Source: Cercis canadensis | Lineage: Eukaryota > Streptophyta > Magnoliopsida > Fabales > Fabaceae | DNA: 64,000 nt | Reading direction: 5' to 3' | NCBI GenBank assembly: GCA_003255065.1 | Contig: QAOA01005252.1 | Coordinates: 24,211-88,210, forward strand | Shown here: in pieces, positions 11,546 through 23,762 of the stretch | Position numbering within the stretch: position 1 is the stretch's first letter | Layout: each line of letters starts with the position of its first letter | Translations under genes and position numbers: made by a program | Notes under the pieces: generated by a model | What the model was told of the DNA's origin: nothing | Database searches by the model: none | Seen by the model: only the letters and a program-made list of their open reading frames with translations

Positions 11546-14500
11546 TTACAGTACAAGCCACATAAAGAATGTGCACCAGAGAGTGAGTGAAATTGAGGCA
11601 CATGCATAAGTTGCTAGCATGATAACTGAGCATTCACTCTCACCAGCTCCAAATAATTGAGTAATTGTACCTGCAAGATTCATAAAATAAGTATCTTTCC
11701 AACTATAGTCTAAACAAGAAATTCCATAAAGAAGAAAAGTTTTCAAATTCAATATGATACCCTAGAAGTAAAGGTTAACTTCAGTTCAATAAGTACAGTA
11801 ACTTTTTCTCTTAAAACTGGCTGGCAAGACAACAGAACTGTAACCTATGATCTTGACAGCACCATCAGAAGTTAATTAATCACATATATATAGTTGTCCT
11901 TCACTTATAACTGGTTTTTTAAATAAAAGCTTGTGATTTGTCCTGCAATACCCTCTCCTATATCAAAAGACTAAATCTTTTGGGATGTCATCATCATTTA
12001 ATTACTTGTCATTTTCTCTTTCAAATCCCTAAAAAGATACTCTACTAAAGATTAGACACTCAGGAATACACTCAGGAAACAATGAAAGTCTCACAATTAC
12101 ATTTCATAATCAACTTACCCATGTTTATTGCAGGTGGAAGTGCAAATTGAAGCAGTAAAACAAACCGATATAGTGGATCCGGGTGGATCAAGCCAAAATG
12201 GGAAGCACCTTTAACAATGCCTACGCCTAGGACTGGCAAGGCAATAAATCTAATCAAAATGATCCCAACAATAAGTGTGAACTGTATGCCTGACTTTTTC
12301 AAACCTGCAGCTTATCCAGTATCAGTCATGAAATTCTTGTTCTTTTCCAAATAGACCTACCATATCAGACTTAATATGAGTTGAGAAAGAAAAAATTACA
12401 TATTCATGTCAGTAATTACCCTTAAGAAGATTTGCCCCAACTATCAGAGTGATTGTAGGAATGGCTGCATCCCTGTATACCATGGGGGAAAAAAAAGTGA
12501 TATAAAACATGTTCTAGTTGACAAAAGAAAATTCACCCATTTTCTGAATTCAATGGATATGAGATTTCAGCATGATAAAGTTCTTAACAGATATTTTTTT
12601 CCACATTAGATGTTACAACAGGAACATTAATAGAAACAGTAGAGAGAAAAGGACACAAAATATAATGTTGTTTACTTGTTTTAGCCAATGTTCATGGGCA
12701 AGACAATGCCCAAATTTTCACTTTGGAAGGAAACAAGAGTAGATCTATCAAGAGCTCAAACTTGGCTACTTGCTGAGGCGCCTTGCCTCTTGTGCTACAA
12801 ACTTATTCCCCCTCTTGGGTTTGTGTGAAATCAGGAACATTCATGCACTTATGCTCCGCAAGTAAGCCCAATTGTAGTTTGGGATTTTGTGAAATTCAAG
12901 ATATACTGGACATACAGTTGCCCATTTTAGTACTAATAATAAACCTCAGATGAATATCTTCTCTATTTTAGCCACCTGCTGAAACCAAATATACACATTA
13001 ATCGATGATCATCAAGATGTCAAAGGCTATTCACCCAAGCATGGATGCGGAGTCTTGAAGCACACGGAGAGGGGCTTTATCACCAACTATTGCCTTCCGA
13101 ATTTGGGGGACTGTACCAATTATCAAACCAACAATCTGCATTTGCAAAATGAATAGAAAATGTATCCTTGTTAGGATTTGGTAATCAGGTTTCAATAAAG
13201 ATTAGCCTGATTGAAAAGGTTTTTAGAAAAGAAATTCTCCTCACTGCCCTTCCCCTTCCCTCTTTTCCTCTGTCATAAGTGTGCATGTCCAAGCTGTTTC
13301 TGGTTTAAAATTATGAGTTAAGAGAATCTCTCTCTTAAGTTACAGTTTTAGCATATGACTGCAGATGTCTGCTGTATGAACCATGTTGTCCAAGTTCTTC
13401 AGAAATGAACATATCAAAGGGTGTCGAGAATTCATTATGCATGATATATAATTCCAATTATAGTTCGCATTTGTTCTTATGAGTAAATTTTATATCAGTA
13501 CTCATTTTTGGGATGTAACAGCTTAGACTCTCGTCAATGACCTGTAGGTCTAATGGCATCTCCTGGTCATCAGAATTAGTGTGTTTCACGGGAGGAATTC
13601 AATTCCTGCCATGTACTCCCCCCTCCCCTTTCCCAAGCGCAATGCCTCCTAAGTAACAAAAAGGAAAACAGCTGAGACTCTCTAAATGCCATGATTTTCT
13701 TTATTAAATTGTAACTTTGTATTCCTCATTCTGTAAGCTATACCCTCTCCTTCACCTGTGATTATCAATGCAAGGCAATAAGACTATTAAAGAAAATATG
13801 AGAATGACTGACATACCGATCCAATGGTTGAAGGTGCTAGTAGCGCCTTCAGGTTGAGCAGTTCTGCTACTGATTTTAACTTTTGCATAAAATTTTCACT
13901 TTTTGGTACCTGAAAAATTCTTGAAAAATGTAAGATAATAAATTCTATCTAATTCTCTGATATCTTAAATAAAAAGAGAGTAATATTCGTTGCACTTCTC
14001 ATTACATGTGCTGATACAAGATAAGTCATGGTGGGTGATATTGAAGTCAAAACATAAAGGTGCACGTAATATTCTCAACATTAGAACATAAAACGACCTT
14101 TGCTTTTCTATCAGACACTGGAAATTCGATTTCAAGTTGATTCACATGCTCATTTTTCTGTGAGCTGTCCTCTCCAGTAACCAATAGTCCTGTGGAACAT
14201 TTTGAAAGGTCTTCAGGATCAATTTCTGGTGGAGACACTGGATTTACTGTGGATTTATCATCTTTGTTTACATCAGAACTCTTGCATGAATATATTCGGA
14301 CAATGTTGTACGTATAAGACCACAAGTAGACAGCTCCTATCTGGAAAACCAGAATCAGAAAACAAAAATGATCAAGATGATCCAGAGCTTCTCAATATCT
14401 CTCTATGATGAACGTACTACTGTCTAAACTAACTATATCTGCAATTGCAGTACATTGATATAAATAATTTCCAAATTAAAGTTAAAGATCATACTGCCAT

Positions 14501-16651
14501 CGAGAGAGAAGCATAAGCCAGCCCATTTTTGAAACAAACATCAACAGCTCCAAAAGGTTTGCTGCTTTCTTTACAGACAGCTAGAACTATAATGAAAACC
14601 AAATTTCCCAGATTTCCTGCTGGCATCAAATCCAAAGTATTCAGAAAAGAACATTCAAAATCTCATACTATGTGTCAAATCGTTCATGCTAGTATACATA
14701 TTATGATGTATGTGAATCAATGACATCTCATTTCACCTCCAGAAAAATCAAGACTAGAATAACTTATCTTCATCTTCTGTTTTTTCCCATCAAGGTCTTT
14801 TACATGCAAACAGAAGGATTTTGATTACAACATCAGTTGTCAATTATTGTTGGCACTTACTACTCACTTAGTTAATAATTAGCTAACTGAAATATATGTT
14901 AGTACTTTTTGGGTGTAATATATGTTAGCACTAAAATTGCTATGTTAGTGAAATGTCCAATTGTATGCTTTTGGAAGCAGAATATTCAAAGAAAGATCAT
15001 AAATACCTAATAAGTAATAACAACCCTTATAAGTAACTAACACATTCCCCATGCATTTATAATATCACTTCCAAGACTTTTAATGTTATTAAAAGCTGCG
15101 TGCTTCTGAAATAGCACTATATATAATATCACTTCCAAGACTTTTAATGTTATTAAAAGCTGCATGCTCCTGAAATAGCACTATATATAAACTCTACTGC
15201 TGGTCTAAGTAAAGATTGATTTTATACTTACTTCATCTCAGTGGAAAAATACTACTGCAGTTTACTTTATTGTTTCATGCTACCATTCCTGAATAAGAAA
15301 AACATCACAATGGAGAGGATAAGGTAATTTGTGAAGTTCCAACTTCCAAGAAAGGAGTCTCCATACCCCAACTAAACTGTATTATGGTGGAAGGCTTACA
15401 TAGCTGCAAGGAATTAATGAAGCATTGCAACACTGGCACTAGGCATACAAGTGTGAGACAGTACTCGCTTGAATTCATGGAACTCAAATAGATCCTTTGA
15501 TTATCTCTTAAAGAACTTTTGTCGATTCAAATTTGAGTTAATCACTGTGATAAAATCATTAAAAGTAAAATTAAAAATCCCTAAGTAAACCTGCCTGAAG
15601 CGCAGCAGCCCAATACAAGTCCTTGCATATCGCGAGGAGCTCTCGTTATTTTAACAAGTATCCATCCAAATGCTGAGCCAAGGATGAATGTGAGAAGAAT
15701 ATTTATTGGCATGAACCACCTGCATAATTCATAAAAGCATTTTACTAAAATTAATAAAGAAAATAAATGAAAATAAATGTTGAAATAGAAAAGAAAACAT
15801 AGAGCGAGGTGAGAAACAAGCATACAGCATAATCATGCTTCTAAATGTTATGCTTTTGGCCAGGTTGCTAGTAACAAGAGCTGGACTGAAGACAAAAAAT
15901 ACCAACTGTACAGAAAAGGAAGTCTTATATTAGTCGTAAGTCACCAATTAAAGCACTTCTCCTTTTCCCTTAGGGGCAAGAGATAACAGAATAAAGCTAA
16001 CAGTCAAAAGTTGCTTCAATCTTACTTCCTTGACGAAGTGCAAGGCCAAATTAGCTACATTCAACACATTTCAATCTTGATTCCTGGACTAACGTTACCA
16101 CATTTTCATATCAATTTTCAGCTACCTTAGCAAGTGAATTCTATTATATTAGAATACTCAGAGGCAAGTATTAACTTGATTGGACATATTAAACTTGTTT
16201 TAATTGAAGTGATGCTCTTTCATAGTATCATGGCAGTAGGAAAATATACTGCACTCAAGTCAAAAAGTCCTAGTTCAGAGCTTCTTCCACTGCTGACATA
16301 TAAGTAAATACTTCATGACGTAGAATAATAAAACAGCATTGAGAAGTAGACCATGCCTATTGCGTTATTAGTTAAACTCTGCTTTCAGGATAAAAGCAAG
16401 CAGAAAACTAGAAACAGGTTTAACAAATTGGAGTAATGCCATTCTATCAGTTCAACTTGTAAGCGTGGACCACCATAAAATTTAGACACGTGAAAAATGC
16501 AAACCAAGAGACTTACAGTATTCAAGTGTTTCCTAGCATTCTCCCCCAGCACATCAAAGCGATCCAGTGCAAGAAATGTTCCAACAGCAGTAATCAAGAG
16601 TACCTTCAGAACTGGCATCAATGCAGTAATGAAGAGCTCCCAGAAGTCCAT
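11546..16651 (-). CDS. PILS: PIN-LIKES (PILS) auxin transport facilitator
   Basis: Members of this family sit in the ER membrane, retain auxin there and lower nuclear auxin signalling. Ten coding exons join in phase: 16651-16517, 15905-15826, 15719-15595, 14616-14495, 14340-14098, 13909-13817, 13135-13035, 12472-12420, 12304-12119 and 11670-11546. The total is 1263 bases, or 420 residues, the usual length for the family. Hydrophobic N-terminal helices (from MDFWELFITA) and C-terminal helices (VLLLQFALPPAINMG, TITQLFGAGESECSVIML) flank a hydrophilic central loop at about residues 155-235. The family signatures FVFSPAL, WFMPINILLTF and LGCCASGNLGN are present. The start is the first ATG before the conserved first helix. 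Intron 3 uses a GC donor at 15594-15593; the GT option three bases on breaks the frame. No lesion is seen. The exact paralogue number cannot be assigned. Confidence 0.93.
15060..15187. repeat. 64-bp tandem duplication in PILS intron 3
   Basis: Two nearly identical copies of about 64 bases, beginning AATATCACTTCCAAGAC, lie head to tail inside intron 3. They differ at only a couple of positions, so the duplication is recent. Confidence 0.85.
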
Positions 16652-17760
16652 AGTGCCTTCTTATATTGTGTTCCTATGATAAAAGTGAATCTTTCTTCTA
16701 GTATTCCAAATTAAAGTGTGTTATTCATCAAAATGCTGATATGCGAAACAAGAAATCAGACAAATAAAATTAAATGTGTTTTAATGAAAAGCTTTGAGAA
16801 TAATTCTACAATAAGTTGGTTTTCCTCATACTGTAATCTTTTTTTTGCCAAAAACATATTGGACCTACAGTTACATTATAATAATTAACCACCTCTGCTG
16901 ATGCATATATGCTAAAGAAACTACTTGTGACTCCCCAGAAACTGTGAATTATAATGTTAATCTACATCCAACGCAAGCAATACTAATTCATGTAAACAAA
17001 AAAGAAAATCAAATCTCTAGAGAATAAGAAAATCTTGTCTGCCCCTGTAGTTTAATTATATGATACCCACTACAGCGAAAGAAAAAAGAAAGTGCAATCA
17101 CATGCTGACCTGCATTATGCATGCACAAACATGTACACGTATCAAAATATAAGAATCTCAACGTGCTATGTATATCTGACCAGATTTCAAAGATTGCCCC
17201 ACAAAAGAAGATATCCCTAACAAAATTTGAGTCACACTACAGAATCAATTAGCAATAAAAAAAAAAGTACCCATTTATGTATGTTCAACAACCAAAAATT
17301 TCACACATGTCACAAATTGTAAATGCAGAAGCAATAAACAAACAGTACCCATTTAAGTATGCTCCACATTCAAACATTCCCAATACAGAATTCTCAAAGA
17401 AAAGAAAGGAAAAGAAACAAAGAAAGAATGAACAGGGAGCAGCAGAGAATCACAAATTGTAAATACAGAAGCAATAAACAAACAGTACCCATTTAAGTAT
17501 GCTCCACATTTAAACATTCCCAATAAAGAATTCTCAAAGAAAAGAAACAAAGAAAGAATGAACAGGGAGCAGCAGAGAATGAAGAATTACCCAATTCTCA
17601 GTACTGTTTTGCTTGGTAAAAAACCCGGAAGTGCATGCACTGAGACAAGTTCGAAAGCGCTATATATATGGAAATTTTCTTTGCATGAATCATCAGTGGC
17701 TGAATGAAGATGTTAGATGAAGGAAGAGGAAGAGAGCGGAAAGGGAAATGGAATCTGGCG
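16652..17760. promoter_or_regulatory. PILS 5' region with possible 5' UTR intron and TATA box
   Basis: A TATATATA run lies near 17660-17668, about 1 kb upstream of the ATG. A GTAATT donor near 17591-17586 follows a short possible leader exon, so a 5' UTR intron ending shortly before 16651 is plausible. Inside it, about 140 bases are tandemly repeated (17322-17461 and 17462-17590; the shared core is AGCAATAAACAAACAGTACC). Transcription start and leader splicing are inferences. Confidence 0.35.
17322..17590. repeat. About 140-bp tandem repeat upstream of PILS
   Basis: Two adjacent copies share long identical blocks, including GTACCCATTTAAGTATGCTC and GAACAGGGAGCAGCAGAGAA. The second copy lacks about 10 bases of an AAAGG-rich stretch. 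Confidence 0.85.
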
Positions 17761-20255
17761 GAGTGCCAACTTGGCTGACACGTTTTTAACAGAATTCGGA
17801 AAACGGTTAAGATGCATACAATGGGAAGGGATAACTACTCATCTTGGGCTTAATTAATGGGCCTTCCATCTTCTGCCACTTTTCAAAAAAGTTCCAATAA
17901 AAGGAGAAATAAAAATAAACCAGAGACGAAACAATTTATAATTGAGTGATATTAAAAAATTAATAATTTTTTTATAAGATAAAAATTTATGAGATAAATA
18001 AGTTGTTCCAACTCTAGATTACCACAAGATTTGAACTAAAGGCCTTTTGTTCACACAACTCGATTCTATTAATTCAACCAACCCTTGTTAGTATTAATCA
18101 ATTGCAAAATATTTTGATTAACAACTTAACATTTCAAATTAACATAAATTTTAAATATTCAATAATAACTAAATAGCTTGTCGTTAAGTAGTATTGAAAT
18201 CATCTTGAGGGCATATAGATTCTATGTTTAAATCTAGAATTATAGTCAAAAATACACTTGTGTATTTAAAAATTCAAAAAACATATAACGAATGGAATTA
18301 CATAAGTAGAAGTAGAAGAGTTGAGATTGTTGCTGAAATCAAAGAAACGCATAGATGTATTATTGTATAACACGTCCATTCAAAATTAATTTTCACATAA
18401 ACTTTTTTGTTATGATCAATAACACTTTTCTCAAAAATGTATTTGCGATGCAATCTTCACACTAGTTGAAAAGAAATTCTCAAACTATGTCACTATACAC
18501 TTTTTATTTATTAATCAAGTATTCTTGCTTAAGAATTTAAAGATACAAAATGAATTTTACANAAAAACATATAACGAATGGAATTACATAAGTAGAAGTA
18601 GAAGAGTTGAGATTGTTGCTGAAATCAAAGAAACGCATAGATGTATTATTGTATAACACGTCCATTCAAAATTAATTTTCACATAAACTTTTTTGTTATG
18701 ATCAATACCACTTTTCTCAAAAATGTATTTGCGATGCAATCTTCACACTAGTTGAAAAGAAATTCTCAAACTATGTCACTATACACTTTTAATTTATTAA
18801 TCAAGTATTCTTGCTTAAGAATTTAAAGATACAAAATGAATTTTACATACTAAATAATTTATGGTAGAGTGTTACTAAAATCGTCTTTGAAACTTGCCGA
18901 TTTTGTATTTGAATCAAAAGTATCAAAAAGAAAAAGTAAACTTACACTAAGACACTTTTAAATGAAAACTTGTGGTAGGAGATATCTTTCTCTGACTGAT
19001 TTTGGAATTCATATATTCTTTTTTTTTTTCGCTGTAATGGAATCTATATATTCATTAGAAGGAAGGAATAGATGTGTTATGTTTTCAATCGTACTTCGTG
19101 CTCTTGGGGAGGGGCGGGTTCAAACACGTAATGAGGTGCAATGCTAGGAATAGATGCATTTCATGTAGTGGAAAATTATAGTTTTACCATTCTGAGTGCA
19201 ATGGAAGGACAATAATTGAAAGAAAGCAACTTCAAGGTTGGGAATTGAGGATGCCTCAGTTGGACTCGAGGTCGGGTGAATTTCGGAGGTCAAATGAAAT
19301 CAAGTTAATCTGCACAAATAGAAAGAAATGGTCGGATTTTTGTTTCCGAGCTCCAAAAATTAAGTTAAGTCGGTCTAAGCTAAAAATAAATTACTAATGG
19401 AATGAGTCAAAAGTTTTGTACCTGTAACGGATAAGTTATTTATAGGGGTGCTAAAAAAAATAAGGGTGATATGTTAGTTTGGGCCTTTGGTATTATGTGT
19501 CTTTGGTGTAATGGGCCTTTGGATTTGAGCTTAAGATAAGCGCATCTACATGAACCACTTTTTAGAATCAAGGAATATATATGCAATTGAAAATTGATGT
19601 GGTGGGACAACGGTTCTGCATAGCTAAATTGATTGCAAACAGAAAGATCTCGAAGGTTAATGCACTGTTTATTGGAAGAATAATAAAAGCACTCTTCATT
19701 TATTCCAATCACAAAAATTACATTACAAGAAAGATTTCAAGAAGATTTAGATTCTGAAACATGTGTATTGTAAGTAATAAACAATAAATACAATCTCTAA
19801 GAGTACTCGATCTTGTGTTCAAGTCCCATTAATCAAGTGGTGTGGATTCTGGAAGGAGAAATGCAACTCTATGTCGCGTAACCTCCAATCAACCAAAAAA
19901 CAAATGCAATTCATGTGAAGAGAATGTTGTTCCCGTAAAGGTTGCAAACCATAAATGGCCAAGACTACGGTGGTCTTTGCATGAAATGGCTGCCGGTGGC
20001 TATGTTGCGTAACCTCCAATCAACCAAAGAACAAATGCAATTCATGCGAAGAGAATGTTGTCCCTGTGGTTGCAAACCAAAAATGGCCAAGACGTCTTTG
20101 CATGAAATGGTTGCCGGTGGCTATGGCACCACATATGTTTTACTTTTTATTTTTTATCATTAGGTAGATAAAACTTAACTTTTTAGTTGAGAATATAAAA
20201 GGACGAAAATTTGAATCTGAAACCTCAGCTTTTTTCAAAAAATTCCTATATCAAT
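17761..20255. other. Intergenic, no gene recognised
   Basis: This contains a direct duplication around n at 18562 (18276-18561 and 18563-18847), a probable assembly artefact. It also has a tandem repeat of about 130 bases at 19875-20121 with the shared core GCGTAACCTCCAATCAACCA. The small frames here have no recognisable product. Confidence 0.5.
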
Positions 20256-20263
20256 TATACTAT

Positions 20264-20464
20264 CGCGGATTTTATGATACCACATGAATATGTCATATTA
20301 CATTGACGTGACAAACATACGTAATTTTTATATTTTATTAAATATAAATATAATTTATCTTATTTTCTCAAACAAATTTAAAAATAATTAACTTGCACAC
20401 ATGTCAATCACACATTAACTATTCTCATATAATATGACATACTACATAAATACTAAAAGTACTT
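20264..20464 (-). mobile_element. MITE copy 1, 8-bp TSD TATACTAT
   Basis: A 201-bp AT-rich element is bounded by the exact 8-base duplication TATACTAT at 20256-20263 and 20465-20472. Its sequence matches, in opposite orientation and over nearly its whole length, the insert at 49785-49999; shared blocks include TTATCTTATTTTCTCAAACA and AACATACGTAATTTTTATAT with few changes. The terminal inverted repeats are very short or decayed (CGCGGATTTT at one end). The 8-base target duplication suggests a hAT-type non-autonomous element. There is no coding capacity. Confidence 0.8.
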
Positions 20465-20914
20465 TATACTATGTATGCTTATGTTGTCATGTTTTCCTTT
20501 TTGTTATAATTTACACATAACTACATATAAATTACATAATTAATAAAAAAAAAAAATTAAGCTGTCTGACTAAAACTATTTTTTATCAATTTTAAATTAA
20601 ATTAATTTAGCAATTTATATATAGTTGTGTATTGCTTTAGGACATAGGTCTACAAGTGTGTGGGGCTGACGTTTTGCCACTTAGGCATGGGCATCTCAGC
20701 ACATTATGTGCAATGCGCACTTTAGCCAAAGCCAACAAAACCATCATTAAGTTATAGTTTGCTTTCCCCACCTAAATGAAGGAGAAGAAGAAGAATGTAA
20801 CTCATACTTTGATGTAACTCGTCCTTTCAACAATGCTGTGGTGTTCAGTTCAAAGGAATATTGCATGTGTCAAGGAAATTTCAGGAAGATAAAGAAAAGA
20901 AATCAAGAAGAGTG

Positions 20915-21145
20915 TACAAGAAATTATTCCCGAGTTCTAGAACTCAGGGAGAAAGGACAAAGAAGTTCAAACATTTCATGAAATGATCAAAATATCATTT
21001 GATGCTATGTGGTTATTCTATTTATATTTGAACATAATAATTACATAATATCAGAAGGTATTTTAGTGATTTCACGAGATGTCCGAACTTCTTTGTCCTT
21101 TCTCCGAAGTTCTAGAACTTGGAAATAATTTTCCCAATAGTTTAC
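20915..21145. mobile_element. Inverted-repeat (foldback) element
   Basis: Arms of about 80 bases at 20915-20995 and 21055-21145 are reverse complements with few mismatches. Both contain GTTCTAGAACT next to GAGAAAGGACAAAGAAGTTC. The spacer is about 60 bases. The whole would form a strong hairpin in DNA or RNA and looks like a small MITE. I could not find a convincing target-site duplication, so the exact ends are uncertain. Confidence 0.7.
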
Positions 21146-21679
21146 TAAAAATCAAGCAGCAAACACTAGTAACAAGAATGGAAAAAGAAAGTCAGAAGTA
21201 ATGTACATCCTAGAGCCCTAAAATCAAATGCTAGATCCAATAGCACATCAAACTTGACTATAAAAACAATCTTCTTAGTTATGAGTTAGCCAGATCGCTA
21301 TCTAGTCCATACATTATGACATTCCCTGTATCAAGCTATTATACCACAATAATTGTATCAAGCTATTAAAGCCACAATAATAAACAACCTGAATTTGTTT
21401 TCATGGTGAAATGCCAGGAAACCTATGACCAATGAAAGTGCAAAAGGACAGGATTGTGTGTACAATAAAGGCACTGATTAGTGATTACCATACCCCAACA
21501 TGAATTCATGCAACAGAGAAATATAACGAAGTAGTGGAAATTCTAATCCAATAATGGGGCTTAAAAGCTGAGCTAAGTAAAACTCAACATGAGGGATGAA
21601 TAAAAGAAAGGGGTGAAAATTAAATAATCAGAAAAAAAAACTATGGAATTGTTCCACACAATTACAATTTTACATACTC
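21146..21679. other. Intergenic and RPL28 3' flank
   Basis: Nothing coding is recognised. The last part before 21680 is probably the 3' UTR of the L28 gene. Confidence 0.5.
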
Positions 21680-23698
21680 TTATTTCTTACTAAGATCAAT
21701 TCCAGCCTTCTTCGCAACTGCATCAAGTCCATTCTTCTCGATGGTCTTCAATGCCTTAGTAGACAAACGAAGCTTTACATAGCGCTTCCCAGCTTCCCAC
21801 CATACTCTCTTGTACTGTAAGTTCACAAACTGCAACTTCTTTGTCTTATGGTTTGAGAAAGAAACTTTGTTTGCCCTGTTTGCTTTCTTTCCAGTGAAGG
21901 GACACACTCTACCTGAAAAAACAAAACCAAGAGCACATGAACAATCAATTCACTGCCAATCAAATAAACAGTTTCGGTATAATCACCATTATCATGATCA
22001 TAACTGGACAACTCAGACACTACAGCTTGCCATCAACAAATTAAAACAATATAGCCATTGCCATATTATCAACTAAAAAAGAAAATTATGATTCACGACT
22101 TTCGGCTAACGTAAAGTAAATAAGAATATCTAGTCTGTCACTTTAAACATGAAGTGGCAACTGGAGTAAATACCAGTATAAGCCTTTCTGTCCAAGCAGA
22201 CAAGCACCAAAAAACCAGTCAACCATAAATACATAAAGCTGCATACATAAAGTGGAAGCAGCCATCTCCTCAAAGAGTGAGGGAAGCCTTGCCGGTGATA
22301 ATCACAGCACCCTATTTTCACTTCCGACTTCTATATACTTGCTTTTACATCATTTAAAACTGGCTTCAACAGAGAAAATTTTTCCTTCAATAGCCATTGA
22401 CTGAACTTTATTCATGTCGGACTTGAAAACCTTCTTCATAGCTTTGTTACGCATTTTGTTTTCAAGCATCAAATATGCATTAAATAATCTTAACTCTTGA
22501 ATTACAACACCGATTATCATCACCTGACAATCCTAACAAGAAACAATTGCAAGCAAATTAAAATCTGAAATGAAATCGACCAACATATTGAGCTTAGTTG
22601 CGTCTTGCTTATCGTGCATTTCATTCTTTCATTTGAAATGCCTACAAGGACCAGTCCTGAGGAAAAAAGCCAAGATTGATTCCATTCAAATTAGGGAACA
22701 CCAGTTATAAGATTTTAAGTGCTTCCTAAACTCCTAGCAATACCAACCATCAGTCAGCCCCCAACCCCCACCTCCCACTCCCCCTTCCCAAATAATCAAC
22801 AAAAATAAAATAAAACAAAAAATCTACTAGTTCCCTGTAACTGCCTGGTGACTGCTTAAGTCTATATGCCACATCTAATACATGAACTAATGACAGAAAA
22901 ACACTCCACACTAAGTAAAAGGAAAACACAGGAAAGTTCATTTTAGTAGCATAACCACATCTATGTAGAAAGCAGGGAAAAAGAGGAATTATCATACACC
23001 TTAATGCTAATTTTTGGATTCTAAAAGGAATTCTAAAAAATTAAACAATAAAAATAAAATTGAAAAGCTGAAGTAACAATGTGAACTTTTACCAGAACAT
23101 AAATATCAAGTATAATTCTTGGCAAAAAGATAATGTTGAGAAAGTAAAGGTCACAATATGCCAAGGAACCAAAGTCTACCACTACGCAGAATTTCAATTT
23201 CTCTAATTTCAAGCTCCAGGTATACAGATGGAAGAAATTGGAGGCCTTTGTGCCTCTTAATGTTTTGATTCCAAATATTCAATTTCCAAATACCATCAAA
23301 GCATATACAATTAGACATTAGAGCAAGAGATGGAAGTAAAACCAAAAGGGTCTTCTCTAAATACCATGAAAAATTAGACTATACTCTTCCCAGAAAGTTC
23401 AGGGCCATAAAACGAAATTCCCAACAAAAATTAAAGCTTTTTTTTTTTTTTCTAAGAAGGAAGAGAAATTACGTGCAACTGGTTGAAAAGCAGGGAACAA
23501 TGGAGCAGCAACTAGAGGTTTGGCCAATTTAGGTGAAGGGTCGTAAGAGATTTTGATGCCACTCAACTGTGAAGTGACGAACCCAAGCTCTGAAACCGCA
23601 CAGACCCTTGTTGACAAAGTCTTTGAAGTCTTCGTTTTTGGGAAGCTCAGACCGAAATTGTTGTTTAATAATACTCCCGAAGTAGCTGAAGCGGCCAT
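21680..23698 (-). CDS. RPL28: Plastid 50S ribosomal protein L28 (bL28c)
   Basis: This nuclear gene encodes the bL28 protein of the chloroplast large ribosomal subunit. There are two exons: 23698-23473 (226 bases) and 21912-21680 (233 bases including the TAA stop), joined in phase through CGT (GTAATT donor, TTTTTTCAG acceptor). The product is 152 residues. Residues 1 to about 70 are Ser/Thr/Ala-rich and lack the bL28 fold, as expected for a chloroplast transit peptide ([16 protein letters not shown]). The mature part has the bL28 signatures [20 protein letters not shown] and [18 protein letters not shown], and ends in GIDLSKK. The intron is about 1.56 kb and holds only AT-rich sequence. The start is the ATG directly before the Ala/Ser-rich leader. 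No lesion is seen. Confidence 0.96.
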
Positions 23699-23762
23699 TG
23701 TTGCTACTTTCTACGTTATCTATTTCCCGTTGAAGAGTTTCCGGGAAATTGAAGGAAAATGA

